Shown here: piece by piece, positions 1-6,313 of the stretch | How the letters are laid out: every line of letters begins with the position of its first letter | Numbering within the stretch: the first letter of the stretch is position 1 | Assembly (NCBI GenBank): GCA_024277095.1 | Contig: JAJRVX010000293.1 | Location: forward strand, 1-6,566 | Length of the DNA stretch: 6,566 nt | Reading direction: 5' to 3' | Origin: DUEN01 sp024277095 | GTDB taxonomy: Bacteria; Chloroflexota; Anaerolineae; DUEN01 | Translations under genes and position numbers: made by a program | Notes under the pieces: generated by a model | What the model was told of the DNA's origin: nothing | The model's input: only the letters and a program-made list of their open reading frames with translations | The model's database searches: none

Positions 1-225
1 GCGCCGCCGGATGGGAGTGCGCCGCCTGCCCCGCCCGCCGGAGTGGAGCCGCCGGCGCCGCCGGATGGGAGTGCGCCGCCTGCCCCGCCCGCCGGGGTGG
101 AGCCGCCGGCGCCGCCGGATGGGAGTGCGCCGCCTGCCCCGCCTGCCGGAGTGGAGCCGCCGGCGCCGCCAGATGGGAGTGCGCCGCCTGCCCCGCCCGC
201 CGGAGTGGAGCCGCCAGCGCCGCCT
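1..225 (+). repeat. 54-bp coding tandem repeat (about four copies)
   Basis: Full units start at GTG codons 43, 97 and 151. A truncated unit runs to the left edge (1-42), and a partial one starts at 205 and diverges after about 21 bases. Differences among units are single third-position changes (ccc/cct, ggg/gga, ccg/cca), so the protein repeat is unchanged. The period is a multiple of three, so copy-number change would not break the frame. No spacers separate the units, so this is not a CRISPR array. Confidence 0.9.
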
Positions 226-315
226 GGCGCGAATGTGTCTCCGCCGGCGCCTCCCGACGGAGGTGTGGCGCCCCCGCCACCAGGGCCGGGCGCTCCCCAA
301 CCGCCATCGCCGTAA
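1..315 (+). CDS. 3' end of a protein with a proline-rich repeat tail (5' end outside window)
   Basis: The reading frame is open from base 1 and ends at TAA (313-315), giving the last 104 residues. The visible part is almost entirely Pro, Ala, Gly and a few acidic residues: an 18-residue unit VEPPAPPDGSAPPAPPAG occurs in three full copies with partial copies on each side, then decays into a less regular proline-rich end (finishing PQPPSP). The frame choice is supported by the repeats: all base differences between the full copies are synonymous in this frame. A GTG at 43 is simply a valine codon inside the repeat and is not the true start. Such tails are usually extended, disordered spacers, for example linking a folded domain to the cell surface. 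The folded part lies upstream and is not visible, so no function can be given. No transmembrane or sorting signal is seen at the C-terminus. Confidence 0.75.
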   Translation, partial: APPDGSAPPAPPAGVEPPAPPDGSAPPAPPAGVEPPAPPDGSAPPAPPAGVEPPAPPDGSAPPAPPAGVEPPAPPGANVSPPAPPDGGVAPPPPGPGAPQPPSP

Positions 316-482
316 AAGTACGTTGTGTTGTGTCGAGCAAGAGATCAAGGGACGTGTTTGAGGATGGGAAGCAGACTGTTATGCCTTCTCCGGGCGGGCG
401 GAACTCCCATGCTCCGCCTGCAGCGGCGTGGAAATGCATTGGTTCATTGGTAAGGAATAGGGGCTTGGTGGAAGCGGTGGGA

Positions 483-511
483 ATGGGAGCGAGGCACCGC
501 CTCGCTCCCAT
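483..511 (+). terminator. Perfect 13-bp hairpin, possible terminator or leader structure
   Basis: ATGGGAGCGAGGC (483-495) and its exact reverse complement (499-511) enclose a 3-base loop, ACC. The stem is very stable and lies in the 216-bp gap between the proline-rich gene and the small gene at 532. No T-run follows on either strand, so it lacks the standard intrinsic-terminator tail. It ends only 20 bases before the next start codon and could also be a leader structure or a dispersed palindromic repeat. The rest of the gap (316-482) shows no convincing promoter or other signal. Confidence 0.45.
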
Positions 512-531
512 AACGATAATGGGGGTAAGCT

Positions 532-1011
532 ATGGCACGCTTCTTTCCGTTGTCCGGCCTGTGGTTTGGGAGGAGGAGGGCCGATGCTCCTCCGCCTACG
601 CCTGTCGTGGAGAGGGAGCCACCGCATGTGGTGCTGGGGGAGCCACCGCCTCCGCCGCGTCCCGGGGAAGGGCCGCCTGGGATATCGCCTCCGGATCCCC
701 GGGCGGAGGCGATGCGGGCCCGATTGGAGCTGGACAACGCTTACCGGGAGATGCGCCAGGCGGAGCTGACCGTGCAGCAGTGGGAGTCCCTCAGCCCCCG
801 GCTCCCCGAGCGCGCTCACGCGGGGCGGTTGTTGGAGGTAGCCGCTGATCTGTATCGGGAGGCCTACCGGGGATATCGCGAGGATCGCTATTTGCAGGCG
901 GTCGAATACGCCGTGGCGATCAAGGATCTGGTGCGCGTCATCGACAAGCTCTATCGCGTCTCGATCGAGCCTCGGCGCGGCGGGCATCCACCCGTGCCCG
1001 GTGTGCCGTAG
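532..1011 (+). CDS. Small protein of unknown function, proline-rich N-terminus and helical C-terminus
   Basis: 159 residues from ATG 532, preceded by GGGGG (521-525) at a 6-base distance, to TAG 1009-1011. Residues 1-19 are short and basic (MARFFPLSGLWFGRRRA), without a proper signal peptide. Residues 20-56 are proline-rich (PPPTP, EPPPPPRP). Residues 57-145 look like charged amphipathic helices with a TPR-like or DUF4398-like flavour (pattern LYREAYRGYREDRYLQAVEYA, residues 107-127), which would suit protein-protein contact. The end is again Pro/Gly-rich. I do not recognise a family. It lies 64 bases ahead of the permease start on the same strand and could be the first gene of that operon. 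It shares proline-rich composition with the gene to its left, but relationship cannot be shown here. Confidence 0.65.
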   Translation: MARFFPLSGLWFGRRRADAPPPTPVVEREPPHVVLGEPPPPPRPGEGPPGISPPDPRAEAMRARLELDNAYREMRQAELTVQQWESLSPRLPERAHAGRLLEVAADLYREAYRGYREDRYLQAVEYAVAIKDLVRVIDKLYRVSIEPRRGGHPPVPGVP

Positions 1012-1062
1012 AGGGCCTCCTCCTCGCGAAGGGTGGGATGTTGACGGATGGAGCTCTTGGGA

Positions 1063-1068
1063 AGAGGG
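1063..1068 (+). promoter_or_regulatory. Ribosome binding site for the permease
   Basis: AGAGGG lies 7 bases before GTG 1076 and decides the start. The same frame stays open to a GTG at 1001, but that start would overlap the previous gene and has no comparable site. Confidence 0.55.
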
Positions 1069-1075
1069 TGATCCG

Positions 1076-2239
1076 GTGCTGGGACAGAGCGTGAGAAGGT
1101 GTTGGGGCGACGAATGGCGGAGGATATCCATTCCGCTCCACGATTTCATAAATGCGGTTCGGCGTGATCTCGTCCTCCTGCTGCTGGTGGCACTGTTCGT
1201 CGCGCTGACCGTCACGCGCCCGGGCGGGGTGACGGGGATCGCCCACATCTATCGGCTCGTGGACTGGACGACCATCGCATCCCTGGCCGGCATCATCACG
1301 GTCACGACGGGGATCAAGGAGAGCGGGCTGTTCGAGGGGGCGGCCGGGTGGGCGCTGGATCGGCTGGCTTCGGAGAGGAGCCTGGCCTTGTTCTTGGTCT
1401 CCCTGACCGCTGTGTCCTCCGCTTTCCTGACGAACGATATCACGCTGGTCATCGTCGTGCCCTTCACCTTGAGCCTCCAGGGCCTGCTTCAGAACGATAT
1501 CAAGAAGGTGGTGATTTTCGAGGGGATCGCTGCCAACGTGGGATCCGCCCTGACCCCCATTGGGAACCCCCAGAACATGGTGCTATGGCGCGATTGGGGG
1601 ATCTCCTTTCTCGCTTTCGTCTGGCACATGGTGCCTCTCGCGCTCGTCTCGATGCCGACGCTTCTGCTGTTCGCCGCGCTCGTGTTCCGTGGGCGCGCGC
1701 TCCATACACGCCAGGCGGACGGCATCCGCTATGATCGGCGGCTCGCCATCTGGTCGTTGGGACTCCTGCTCGGATGCGTGATGGCCTTCGAGGTGGGGGC
1801 CTCCGTGTATGTGCTCCCCGCGATCCTCCTCGCGTATGTGGCGTTGGATCGGGAGGTGCTTGGCCGGGTGGATTGGTCCATCATCTTCATCCTGACCCTC
1901 ATGTTCGTGGACTTTCGCATCCTCTCCGAAATAGAGTGGATTTCGCGATGGGTATGGGCGCTGGATTTGGGACGCGCCCGGGGGGTGTTCATAAGCTCCA
2001 TATGGCTGTCCCAGGCGATCAGCAACGTGCCCACCGCGATCTTCCTGTCGAGGTTCTCCCACAACTGGCGGGCGATCCTTTACGGCGTCAACGTCGGTGG
2101 GAATGGGTTGGCCACGGCTTCGCTCGCGAACCTGATCGCGTTGCGGATGGTCCCTGACAGGCGGATCTGGGTGGAGTTTCACAGGTACTCGCTGATCTAT
2201 CTGCTCATCACGGCGGCCCTGATCTACCTGTGGCTGTGA
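1076..2239 (+). CDS. YbiR-like permease of the ion transporter (ArsB/NhaD, SLC13-type) superfamily
   Basis: 387 residues from GTG 1076 to TGA 2237-2239, an integral inner-membrane protein with about 10 hydrophobic segments (first at residues 31-48, last at 371-387). Superfamily signatures are present in both halves. Half one has the re-entrant FLTNDI (117-122) with IVVPFTL, then GSALTPIGNPQNMVLW (156-171). Half two has VDWSIIFILTLMFVD (265-279), AISNVPTAIFL (314-324) and YGVNVGGNGLATASLANLIALR (336-357, motif key residues NVGGNG and SLANLIALR). The order and wording of these motifs match E. coli YbiR, whose substrate is not established; related members move anions such as arsenite or citrate, or exchange sodium for protons. 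The length is close to YbiR. GTG 1091 is a possible alternative start. It is followed after 75 bases by a two-component system on the same strand, so it may be regulated with or by that system. The substrate cannot be read from the sequence. Confidence 0.88.
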   Translation: MLGQSVRRCWGDEWRRISIPLHDFINAVRRDLVLLLLVALFVALTVTRPGGVTGIAHIYRLVDWTTIASLAGIITVTTGIKESGLFEGAAGWALDRLASERSLALFLVSLTAVSSAFLTNDITLVIVVPFTLSLQGLLQNDIKKVVIFEGIAANVGSALTPIGNPQNMVLWRDWGISFLAFVWHMVPLALVSMPTLLLFAALVFRGRALHTRQADGIRYDRRLAIWSLGLLLGCVMAFEVGASVYVLPAILLAYVALDREVLGRVDWSIIFILTLMFVDFRILSEIEWISRWVWALDLGRARGVFISSIWLSQAISNVPTAIFLSRFSHNWRAILYGVNVGGNGLATASLANLIALRMVPDRRIWVEFHRYSLIYLLITAALIYLWL

Positions 2240-2298
2240 AGGGCCGAAGCGGTATTCCGTCCCGGTGGCCTTTTCCCCTGGAATGTACTACAATCCTT

Positions 2299-2305
2299 GG
2301 AGGGA
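2299..2305 (+). promoter_or_regulatory. Ribosome binding site for the response regulator
   Basis: GGAGGGA sits 9 bases ahead of ATG 2315 and favours this start over TTG 2297, which overlaps the site itself, and over the in-frame ATGs at 2333 and 2342. Confidence 0.6.
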
Positions 2306-2314
2306 GCGAGACGA

Positions 2315-3082
2315 ATGACGAGGCGGTTGAACATGGGCGATATGGGCAGGCAGAATCCGAGTCCCGCGGACGAGTCGCGGCCTCCCTCTGGCCCCCGTAT
2401 CCTGGTCATCGAAGATGAGCCCACGATCATCGAGTTTCTGCGTACCGGGCTGGCCTACGAGGGATATCGGGTGTCGGTGGCCCCGGATGGGAAGACGGGA
2501 TTGGATTTGATCGGGCGGGAGTCGTTTGATCTCGTCATTCTGGATCTCATGCTGCCCGATGTGGATGGTTTCGAGGTCTGTCGACGGTTGCGGACCTGGG
2601 GAAACGACGTGCCGATCATCATGTTGACGGCCCGGAAGGAGATCGCCGATCGCGTCACCGGGCTTGACCTGGGTGCGGATGACTATGTGACCAAGCCCTT
2701 CAGCTTCGCGGAGTTGCTGGCCCGGATCCGGGCCCTCCTGCGTCGCCGGGGGGATCAGGTGGAGCCGAGCGAGCTGCGGGCCGCCGACCTGGTTTTGAAT
2801 GTGGAGACCCACGAGGTCGCCAAGTCCGGCCAGCCGATCCATCTCACGCCCACGGAGTTCGCCCTTTTGGAGCTTTTCATGCGGCACCCGCGTCGCGTGT
2901 TCACCAAGGAGACGTTGCTGAATCGGATCTGGGGGTATGACTTCGCGGGGGATACCAACGTGGTGGATGTCCATATCAGCCATCTGCGGGAGAAGATCGG
3001 CGATAGGCCCCCGCGCCTGATCCGCACCATCTACGGCGTGGGGTATACGTTTCACCCGGAGGATCTGGACGGCGAGCCGTGA
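2315..3082 (+). CDS. OmpR/PhoB-family response regulator
   Basis: 255 residues. The receiver domain (28-142) has the full phosphorylation set: acidic pair E33/D34 (VIEDE), phospho-acceptor D77 (ILDLMLPD), switch T105 (MLTAR) and K127 (TKPF). The winged-helix DNA-binding domain follows (about 155-248), with the typical LTPTEFALLELF, the recognition helix VVDVHISHLREKIG and the C-terminal hairpin IRTIYGVGYTF. It is a cytoplasmic transcription regulator activated by the kinase encoded next to it. A 27-residue polar extension precedes the receiver, whereas many family members begin directly at the RILVIEDE strand; translation might instead start at M7 or M10. Its TGA (3080-3082) overlaps the kinase ATG by one base, so the two are translationally coupled. 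Its target genes are unknown; the adjacent permease is the obvious candidate, by inference only. Confidence 0.95.
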   Translation: MTRRLNMGDMGRQNPSPADESRPPSGPRILVIEDEPTIIEFLRTGLAYEGYRVSVAPDGKTGLDLIGRESFDLVILDLMLPDVDGFEVCRRLRTWGNDVPIIMLTARKEIADRVTGLDLGADDYVTKPFSFAELLARIRALLRRRGDQVEPSELRAADLVLNVETHEVAKSGQPIHLTPTEFALLELFMRHPRRVFTKETLLNRIWGYDFAGDTNVVDVHISHLREKIGDRPPRLIRTIYGVGYTFHPEDLDGEP

Positions 3083-4548
3083 TGCGTGCCTGGAGCGACC
3101 TACCTCTGCGCCTTCGCCTGACCCTGCTGTATATCGGGTTGCTGGCCTTTCTTCTCTCCATATTAGGAGGGGCGCTCTACTGGGACACCCGGCGTTTCCT
3201 GCTCGATAGCACCGCTACCCGGCTGCGTGCTCAGGCCAAGCCCGTGATCGAGCGATGGCTGTATCCGGCGGCCCCCCCTCCGGCTCCTCCAAACCCACCT
3301 CCTCCGCCTCCCTCTCCCTCTCCCTCTCCTGACCTTCATCGTATAGCGGGCGCGCTGGCCCGCGATCTGACCTCTCGCGACACGGTGGCCCTGGTGCTCG
3401 ATCGCGATGGCCGCGTCCTGGCCGATGGTCGGCGGCTGCCGGAGGAGCCCGACCCGCCGACGCCCGATCCGACCTACTATGCTCGGGCGCTGGCCGGGGA
3501 AAACGAGGTCAACTACATCGCCGCGGTGGACGATCAGCGCATGCTGGTATTGCTGATCCCGTTGCGCCGCTCCCCGGGAAGTTCGGAGGTCCTGGGCGTT
3601 GTCCAACTGAGCACGCCGCTGGCTCCCATCGAACAGATCCTCCTGCGGCAGAGGCTGCTGCTGGGGGCGGGTATCGGGTTCGCGCTCCTGGTGGGCACGC
3701 TCTGCGGGCTCTGGCTCACCACCTCGGCGCTGAGGCCTTTGAGTCGCATGGTGACGACCTGTCGCCAGATCGCCGCGGGTGACCTGAGCCAGCGCGTCAA
3801 CCTGTCTCACCACAAGGATGAGGTCGGACAGCTGGCGCGCGCCTTTGACGAGATGGTGGCCCGGATCGAGGCGGCTTTTGAGGCTCAGCGGCGCTTTGTC
3901 GCCAACGCGGCTCATGAGCTGCGGACCCCGCTGACGGCCCTGTTGGGTTCCCTGGAGGTGCTGCTGCGGGGGGCCCAGGATGACCCCGCGGCCGTGACCC
4001 GCCTGGCACAGGGGATGTATCAGGAGGTCACCCGGCTGTCGCGCCTGTGTGAGCAGCTGCTTGATCTCACCCGTATCGATGCCTCGGCTCCCATTCACCG
4101 GAAGCCCGTGGACCTGCATGCCTTTTTCAACGAGTTCGCCCAGCAGGCTCGTCTGCTGGCGCGGGATCGTGAGGTAGTCCTGGAGCCGGGACCCTCCGTC
4201 ATCCTGTCCGCCGATCCTGACCTCCTGAAGCAGGTGTTGTTCAATCTGGTGGACAACGCGGTGCAGCATACGGCGGTGGGAGGGACCATCACCCTGGGTT
4301 GGCGGACTCTTCCCGTCGGGGTGGAGGTGTGGGTGGCCGACGACGGGGAGGGGATCGCCCCGGAGGATCTCCCGCACATTTTCGAGCCCTTCTATCGGGG
4401 AGATCGATCTCGGTCCAGGCGTCACGGCGGCACCGGCCTGGGGTTGACCCTGGCGCGGGCGCTGATCGAGGCGCACGGAGGCCAGATCGCGGTGGAGAGC
4501 CGCGTGGGAGAGGGGACGCGCTTCACGATCACCCTGCCGACAGCGTGA
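3082..4548 (+). CDS. HAMP-domain sensor histidine kinase
   Basis: 488 residues, partner of the regulator upstream (TGATG overlap). Domains in order: TM1 (about 11-33), an extracytoplasmic sensor region (34-190), TM2 (192-214), HAMP (about 212-264), HisKA with phospho-acceptor H278 in FVANAAHELRTPLTALLG, and HATPase with N box FNLVDNAVQH (387-396; N388, N392), G1 box DDGEGIAPEDL (420-430), F box FEPFYRG (434-440) and G2 box HGGTGLGL (448-455). All catalytic motifs are intact, so it should be active. The sensor region has a PAS/Cache-like strand-turn signature (VLDRDGRVLADGR, 105-117), but a low-complexity Pro/Ser stretch (62-83) is inserted just after TM1. GTG 3079 is an alternative start one codon upstream. 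The signal sensed is not evident. The architecture resembles BaeS/MprB-type kinases that sense envelope conditions, which is only a general parallel. Confidence 0.95.
   Translation: MRAWSDLPLRLRLTLLYIGLLAFLLSILGGALYWDTRRFLLDSTATRLRAQAKPVIERWLYPAAPPPAPPNPPPPPPSPSPSPDLHRIAGALARDLTSRDTVALVLDRDGRVLADGRRLPEEPDPPTPDPTYYARALAGENEVNYIAAVDDQRMLVLLIPLRRSPGSSEVLGVVQLSTPLAPIEQILLRQRLLLGAGIGFALLVGTLCGLWLTTSALRPLSRMVTTCRQIAAGDLSQRVNLSHHKDEVGQLARAFDEMVARIEAAFEAQRRFVANAAHELRTPLTALLGSLEVLLRGAQDDPAAVTRLAQGMYQEVTRLSRLCEQLLDLTRIDASAPIHRKPVDLHAFFNEFAQQARLLARDREVVLEPGPSVILSADPDLLKQVLFNLVDNAVQHTAVGGTITLGWRTLPVGVEVWVADDGEGIAPEDLPHIFEPFYRGDRSRSRRHGGTGLGLTLARALIEAHGGQIAVESRVGEGTRFTITLPTA
3265..3330 (+). repeat. Proline/serine low-complexity tract with CCCTCT hexamer repeat
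   Basis: This pyrimidine-rich stretch codes for residues 62-83 of the kinase, which are nearly all Pro with Ala and then alternating Ser-Pro. Bases 3310-3327 are three exact CCCTCT units followed by CCT. Slippage by whole hexamers would add or remove Ser-Pro pairs without breaking the frame. Confidence 0.8.
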
Positions 4549-4549
4549 G

Positions 4550-4581
4550 GATCCGGGTTGATGTGCCCCAGCAGGGGGATC
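4550..4581 (+). terminator. Weak hairpin after the kinase gene, possible terminator
   Basis: GATCC (4550-4554) can pair with GGATC (4577-4581), enclosing CCCC-AGCA-GGGG (4566-4577); the two stems share one G. It begins one base after the kinase stop codon. Downstream bases are only mildly T-rich (GTTTCATT), so this is a tentative terminator for the plus-strand operon. Confidence 0.3.
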
Positions 4582-4604
4582 ACGCAGACGTTTCATTCCT
4601 CTGT

Positions 4605-4634
4605 GCTCTGCACGTCTCGAGAGGTGGGCAGAGC
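4605..4634. terminator. Hairpin between convergent genes
   Basis: GCTCTGC (4605-4611) is the reverse complement of GCAGAGC (4628-4634), with TCTCGAGA (4615-4622) in the loop. It lies between the kinase stop and the sulfatase stop, where a bidirectional terminator is expected. No T-run follows on either strand. Confidence 0.3.
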
Positions 4635-4638
4635 TCTC

Positions 4639-6036
4639 TCAGATTCCCCGGTCCTCTTCCTCGTAAATCCGCTTTCGCTCGGCCTCCACGGCTTCGAACC
4701 AGCTCTCTAATTCCCGCAGCATCTTAGCCGCCCGGGCTGGCTCCGACTCCGCCAGATCGTTCTGCTCCAGTGGGTCCTCGTCGATGTTGAAAAGCTGTGG
4801 CGGTGGCGGCGGGGGCACCGCCCGTTCCGGCTCCGGGCCGCGACGGATGTCGTTGAATCGGCCCGGCTCGTACTTCAACGCCCGGTCCATGGCCAAGTCC
4901 TCCGGCGAAACCGTCATCGCCTCCCGGATCGCAGGCCGCACCAGCTTCCATGGGCCATCCCGCATGGCGGCATTGCACATCACCAGCGGCGTGTAGCGGT
5001 TCCATTGCCAGAAGCGGCGCGTGACCACGTTTCCGCTCCCCCCGCGCAGCACAGGCAGGATGTTCTGTCCGTCCAGTGCCAGCTCTCCTGGCGGCTCCAG
5101 CCCCGCGACGGCCAATAGGGTCGGCAGCCAATCGACGAAGTGGACCATGTCGTGAATGTGCCGTCCGCCGTCCAGGCCATCGGGCCAGCGCAGCACCATA
5201 GGCACCCGGATGCCCCCTTCGTATACCAGCCCCTTCGCGCCGTTGAACCCGCAGTTAAAGCGCGTGGTGCACATCTCTCCCTCGCCGCCGAACTGCGGCC
5301 CGTTGTCGCTGGTGAACAGAACCAGCGTGTTGCCCTCGATGCCCTGTCGCCGTAGCTCATCCAACACGCGCTCCAGCCCTTTGTCCATACGCTGGATCAT
5401 CCCGTAGAGGATGCTCACCGCCTTGGTGAATCTGCCTGTTTCCGCGAAGGGCTTTACCTCCTCGTCGGGCGCCTGGAATGGGAAATGCGGGGCGTTATAG
5501 GCCAGATGCAGGAAGAACGGCTCCCGACTGTGGCGGCGGATGAATTGCACGGCCTCCTCGGTGAATACATCCGTGAGATAGCGGCCGTCGCTCCGCCGGT
5601 ACGTGCCGTTGTAGTCCAGGCGCCATGTGTAGTAGTCCTGCCACCCGCCCCGGAAGCCGACGAACTCATCGAAGCCGCGCCTGTTTGGGTGATAGCGCGG
5701 GTCCAGCGCGCCCAGGTGCCATTTGCCGATCAGCCCGGTCACATAGCCCGCTGGCTTGAGCAGATCACCGATGGTCACTTCTTTCAGGGCGAGGCGATCC
5801 AGTCCCCGTCCCTCCAGCGTGTCGATGGCGCCGGTGCGATGGGGGTACCGGCCGGTGAGCAGCGCCGCCCGCGCCGGCGCGCACACCGGCGAGGCCGAGT
5901 AGTGTTGCGTCAGGCAGATCCCCTCTTCCACCAGCCGATCGAGGGTGGGCGTCTTCAGGGATCCGTCGTTGAATATCCCGAAGTCGCCGTAACCCATGTC
6001 GTCTGCCACGATCAACAAGATGTTCGGTGAGGGCAT
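4639..6036 (-). CDS. Type I (formylglycine-dependent) sulfatase, arylsulfatase family
   Basis: 465 residues from ATG at 6036 (minus strand) to TGA at 4641-4639. It hydrolyses a sulfate ester or sulfamate, releasing sulfate. Visible active-site elements: metal ligands D12/D13 (VADDMGYGD), the modification signature C52-A-P-A-R56, whose cysteine becomes formylglycine, GKWHLG (104-109; K105, H107), NAPHFPF (181-187; H184), TSDNGPQ (242-248; D244, N245) and K268 before YEGGIRVP. The C-terminal region has the usual WKLV strand (363-366), a Pro run (408-413), and LFNIDEDPLEQNDLAE (415-430), the typical sulfatase tail. There is no signal peptide: the catalytic first strand begins at residue 5. The enzyme is therefore expected in the cytoplasm. 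The maturation enzyme is not in the window. The exact substrate (aryl, choline or sugar sulfate) cannot be assigned. GTG/TTG starts further upstream are disfavoured by the good AGGAG site at 6049-6045. Confidence 0.95.
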   Translation of the reverse strand: MPSPNILLIVADDMGYGDFGIFNDGSLKTPTLDRLVEEGICLTQHYSASPVCAPARAALLTGRYPHRTGAIDTLEGRGLDRLALKEVTIGDLLKPAGYVTGLIGKWHLGALDPRYHPNRRGFDEFVGFRGGWQDYYTWRLDYNGTYRRSDGRYLTDVFTEEAVQFIRRHSREPFFLHLAYNAPHFPFQAPDEEVKPFAETGRFTKAVSILYGMIQRMDKGLERVLDELRRQGIEGNTLVLFTSDNGPQFGGEGEMCTTRFNCGFNGAKGLVYEGGIRVPMVLRWPDGLDGGRHIHDMVHFVDWLPTLLAVAGLEPPGELALDGQNILPVLRGGSGNVVTRRFWQWNRYTPLVMCNAAMRDGPWKLVRPAIREAMTVSPEDLAMDRALKYEPGRFNDIRRGPEPERAVPPPPPPQLFNIDEDPLEQNDLAESEPARAAKMLRELESWFEAVEAERKRIYEEEDRGI

Positions 6037-6044
6037 AGCGGTTT

Positions 6045-6049
6045 CTCCT
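6045..6049 (-). promoter_or_regulatory. Ribosome binding site for the sulfatase
   Basis: AGGAG on the minus strand, 8 bases before ATG 6036. It fixes this start, which removes a 12-residue upstream extension that would be possible from position 6072. Confidence 0.8.
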
Positions 6050-6059
6050 GCTCTCGTAT

Positions 6060-6085
6060 GACCCGTTTGCATTGGCCAGCGGGTC
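6060..6085 (-). other. Possible leader stem-loop before the sulfatase
   Basis: On the minus strand GACCCG (6085-6080) can pair with CGGGTC (6065-6060) across a 14-base loop, just upstream of the ribosome binding site. The 9-base string GGACCCGCT occurs a second time in the same leader (minus strand, 6139-6131), so two copies could compete for one partner. The stem is short and the idea is tentative. Confidence 0.25.
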
Positions 6086-6176
6086 CTGTCCCCGGCGATT
6101 TCGCCGCGCTCTCATTGCATCGGCCGCGCAAGCGGGTCCATAGGTAGCGGTGTTGCGGAAAGGCCGCACGGATCGC

Positions 6177-6185
6177 ATTATACCA
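6177..6185 (-). promoter_or_regulatory. Extended -10 promoter for the sulfatase
   Basis: The minus strand reads TGGTATAAT: a perfect -10 hexamer (6182-6177) with the upstream TG of an extended -10 element. No good -35 is found 16-19 bases upstream (GCAAAT at 17 bases is poor), which fits an extended -10 promoter. Transcription would start near 6170, giving a leader of roughly 130 nt before the sulfatase ATG. Confidence 0.6.
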
Positions 6186-6211
6186 CTCTTTGCCTTGCCA
6201 TTTGCTGACTT

Positions 6212-6219
6212 TGAAAAAA
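6212..6219 (+). repeat. Left target-site duplication TGAAAAAA
   Basis: It directly abuts the left inverted repeat and is identical to 6463-6470. It is A-rich, so coincidence is not excluded, but the exact position at both ends argues for a duplication. Confidence 0.65.
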
Positions 6220-6230
6220 GGTAGTGTATC
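6220..6230 (+). repeat. Left terminal inverted repeat
   Basis: GGTAGTGTATC, the exact reverse complement of 6452-6462. The similarity resumes at 6237-6250 in the subterminal block carrying TGGAAAT. Confidence 0.85.
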
Positions 6231-6279
6231 CAAAATGGTGGAAATTCCGCGAGGCCCATCGCAAGCCCACAGGGGAGAT

Positions 6280-6299
6280 GCGGAGGGACCTCCCTCCGC
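6280..6299. other. Hairpin 1 inside the candidate MITE
   Basis: GCGGAGGGA (6280-6288) and TCCCTCCGC (6291-6299) form a 9-bp perfect palindrome with two central bases. A T-run (6312-6316) follows on the plus strand, but about 12 bases too late for a standard terminator. Confidence 0.6.
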
Positions 6300-6313
6300 C
6301 AAAACATCCTCTT

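Noticed and set aside
1..225. CRISPR-like repeat array
   Set aside because: Units are directly adjacent with no unique spacers and code for a regular protein repeat.
11..361. 116-residue Arg-rich open frame across the tandem repeats
   Set aside because: It is the shifted frame of a repeat whose period is a multiple of three, so it stays open by construction. Base differences between units are synonymous in the other frame, which is the coding one.
1001..1075. Upstream GTG start for the permease at 1001
   Set aside because: It would overlap the previous gene and add 25 hydrophilic residues not typical of the family. GTG 1076 has a well-spaced ribosome site.
1113..1166. 17-codon ATG frame just inside the permease gene, considered as an alternative N-terminus through a frameshift
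   Set aside because: It ends quickly at TGA, and the permease frame already runs unbroken into the first membrane segment.
379..1248. 289-codon antisense frame over the small gene and permease start
   Set aside because: No ribosome site or domain, composition typical of an antisense shadow, and it would overlap two sense genes.
1583..2182. 199-codon antisense frame within the permease gene
   Set aside because: The sense strand encodes conserved transporter motifs throughout; the antisense product is polar and unrecognisable.
2266..2294. Promoter for the regulator-kinase pair (TGGCCT-17-TACAAT)
   Set aside because: The -10 is fair, but the -35 matches only three of six bases, and the predicted start point would fall inside the ribosome binding site. 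Co-transcription from upstream is more likely.
3163..4596. 477-codon open frame antisense to the kinase
   Set aside because: It is a GC-rich shadow of a complete kinase with all motifs. Its translation is rich in Gln, Arg and His with no recognisable domain.
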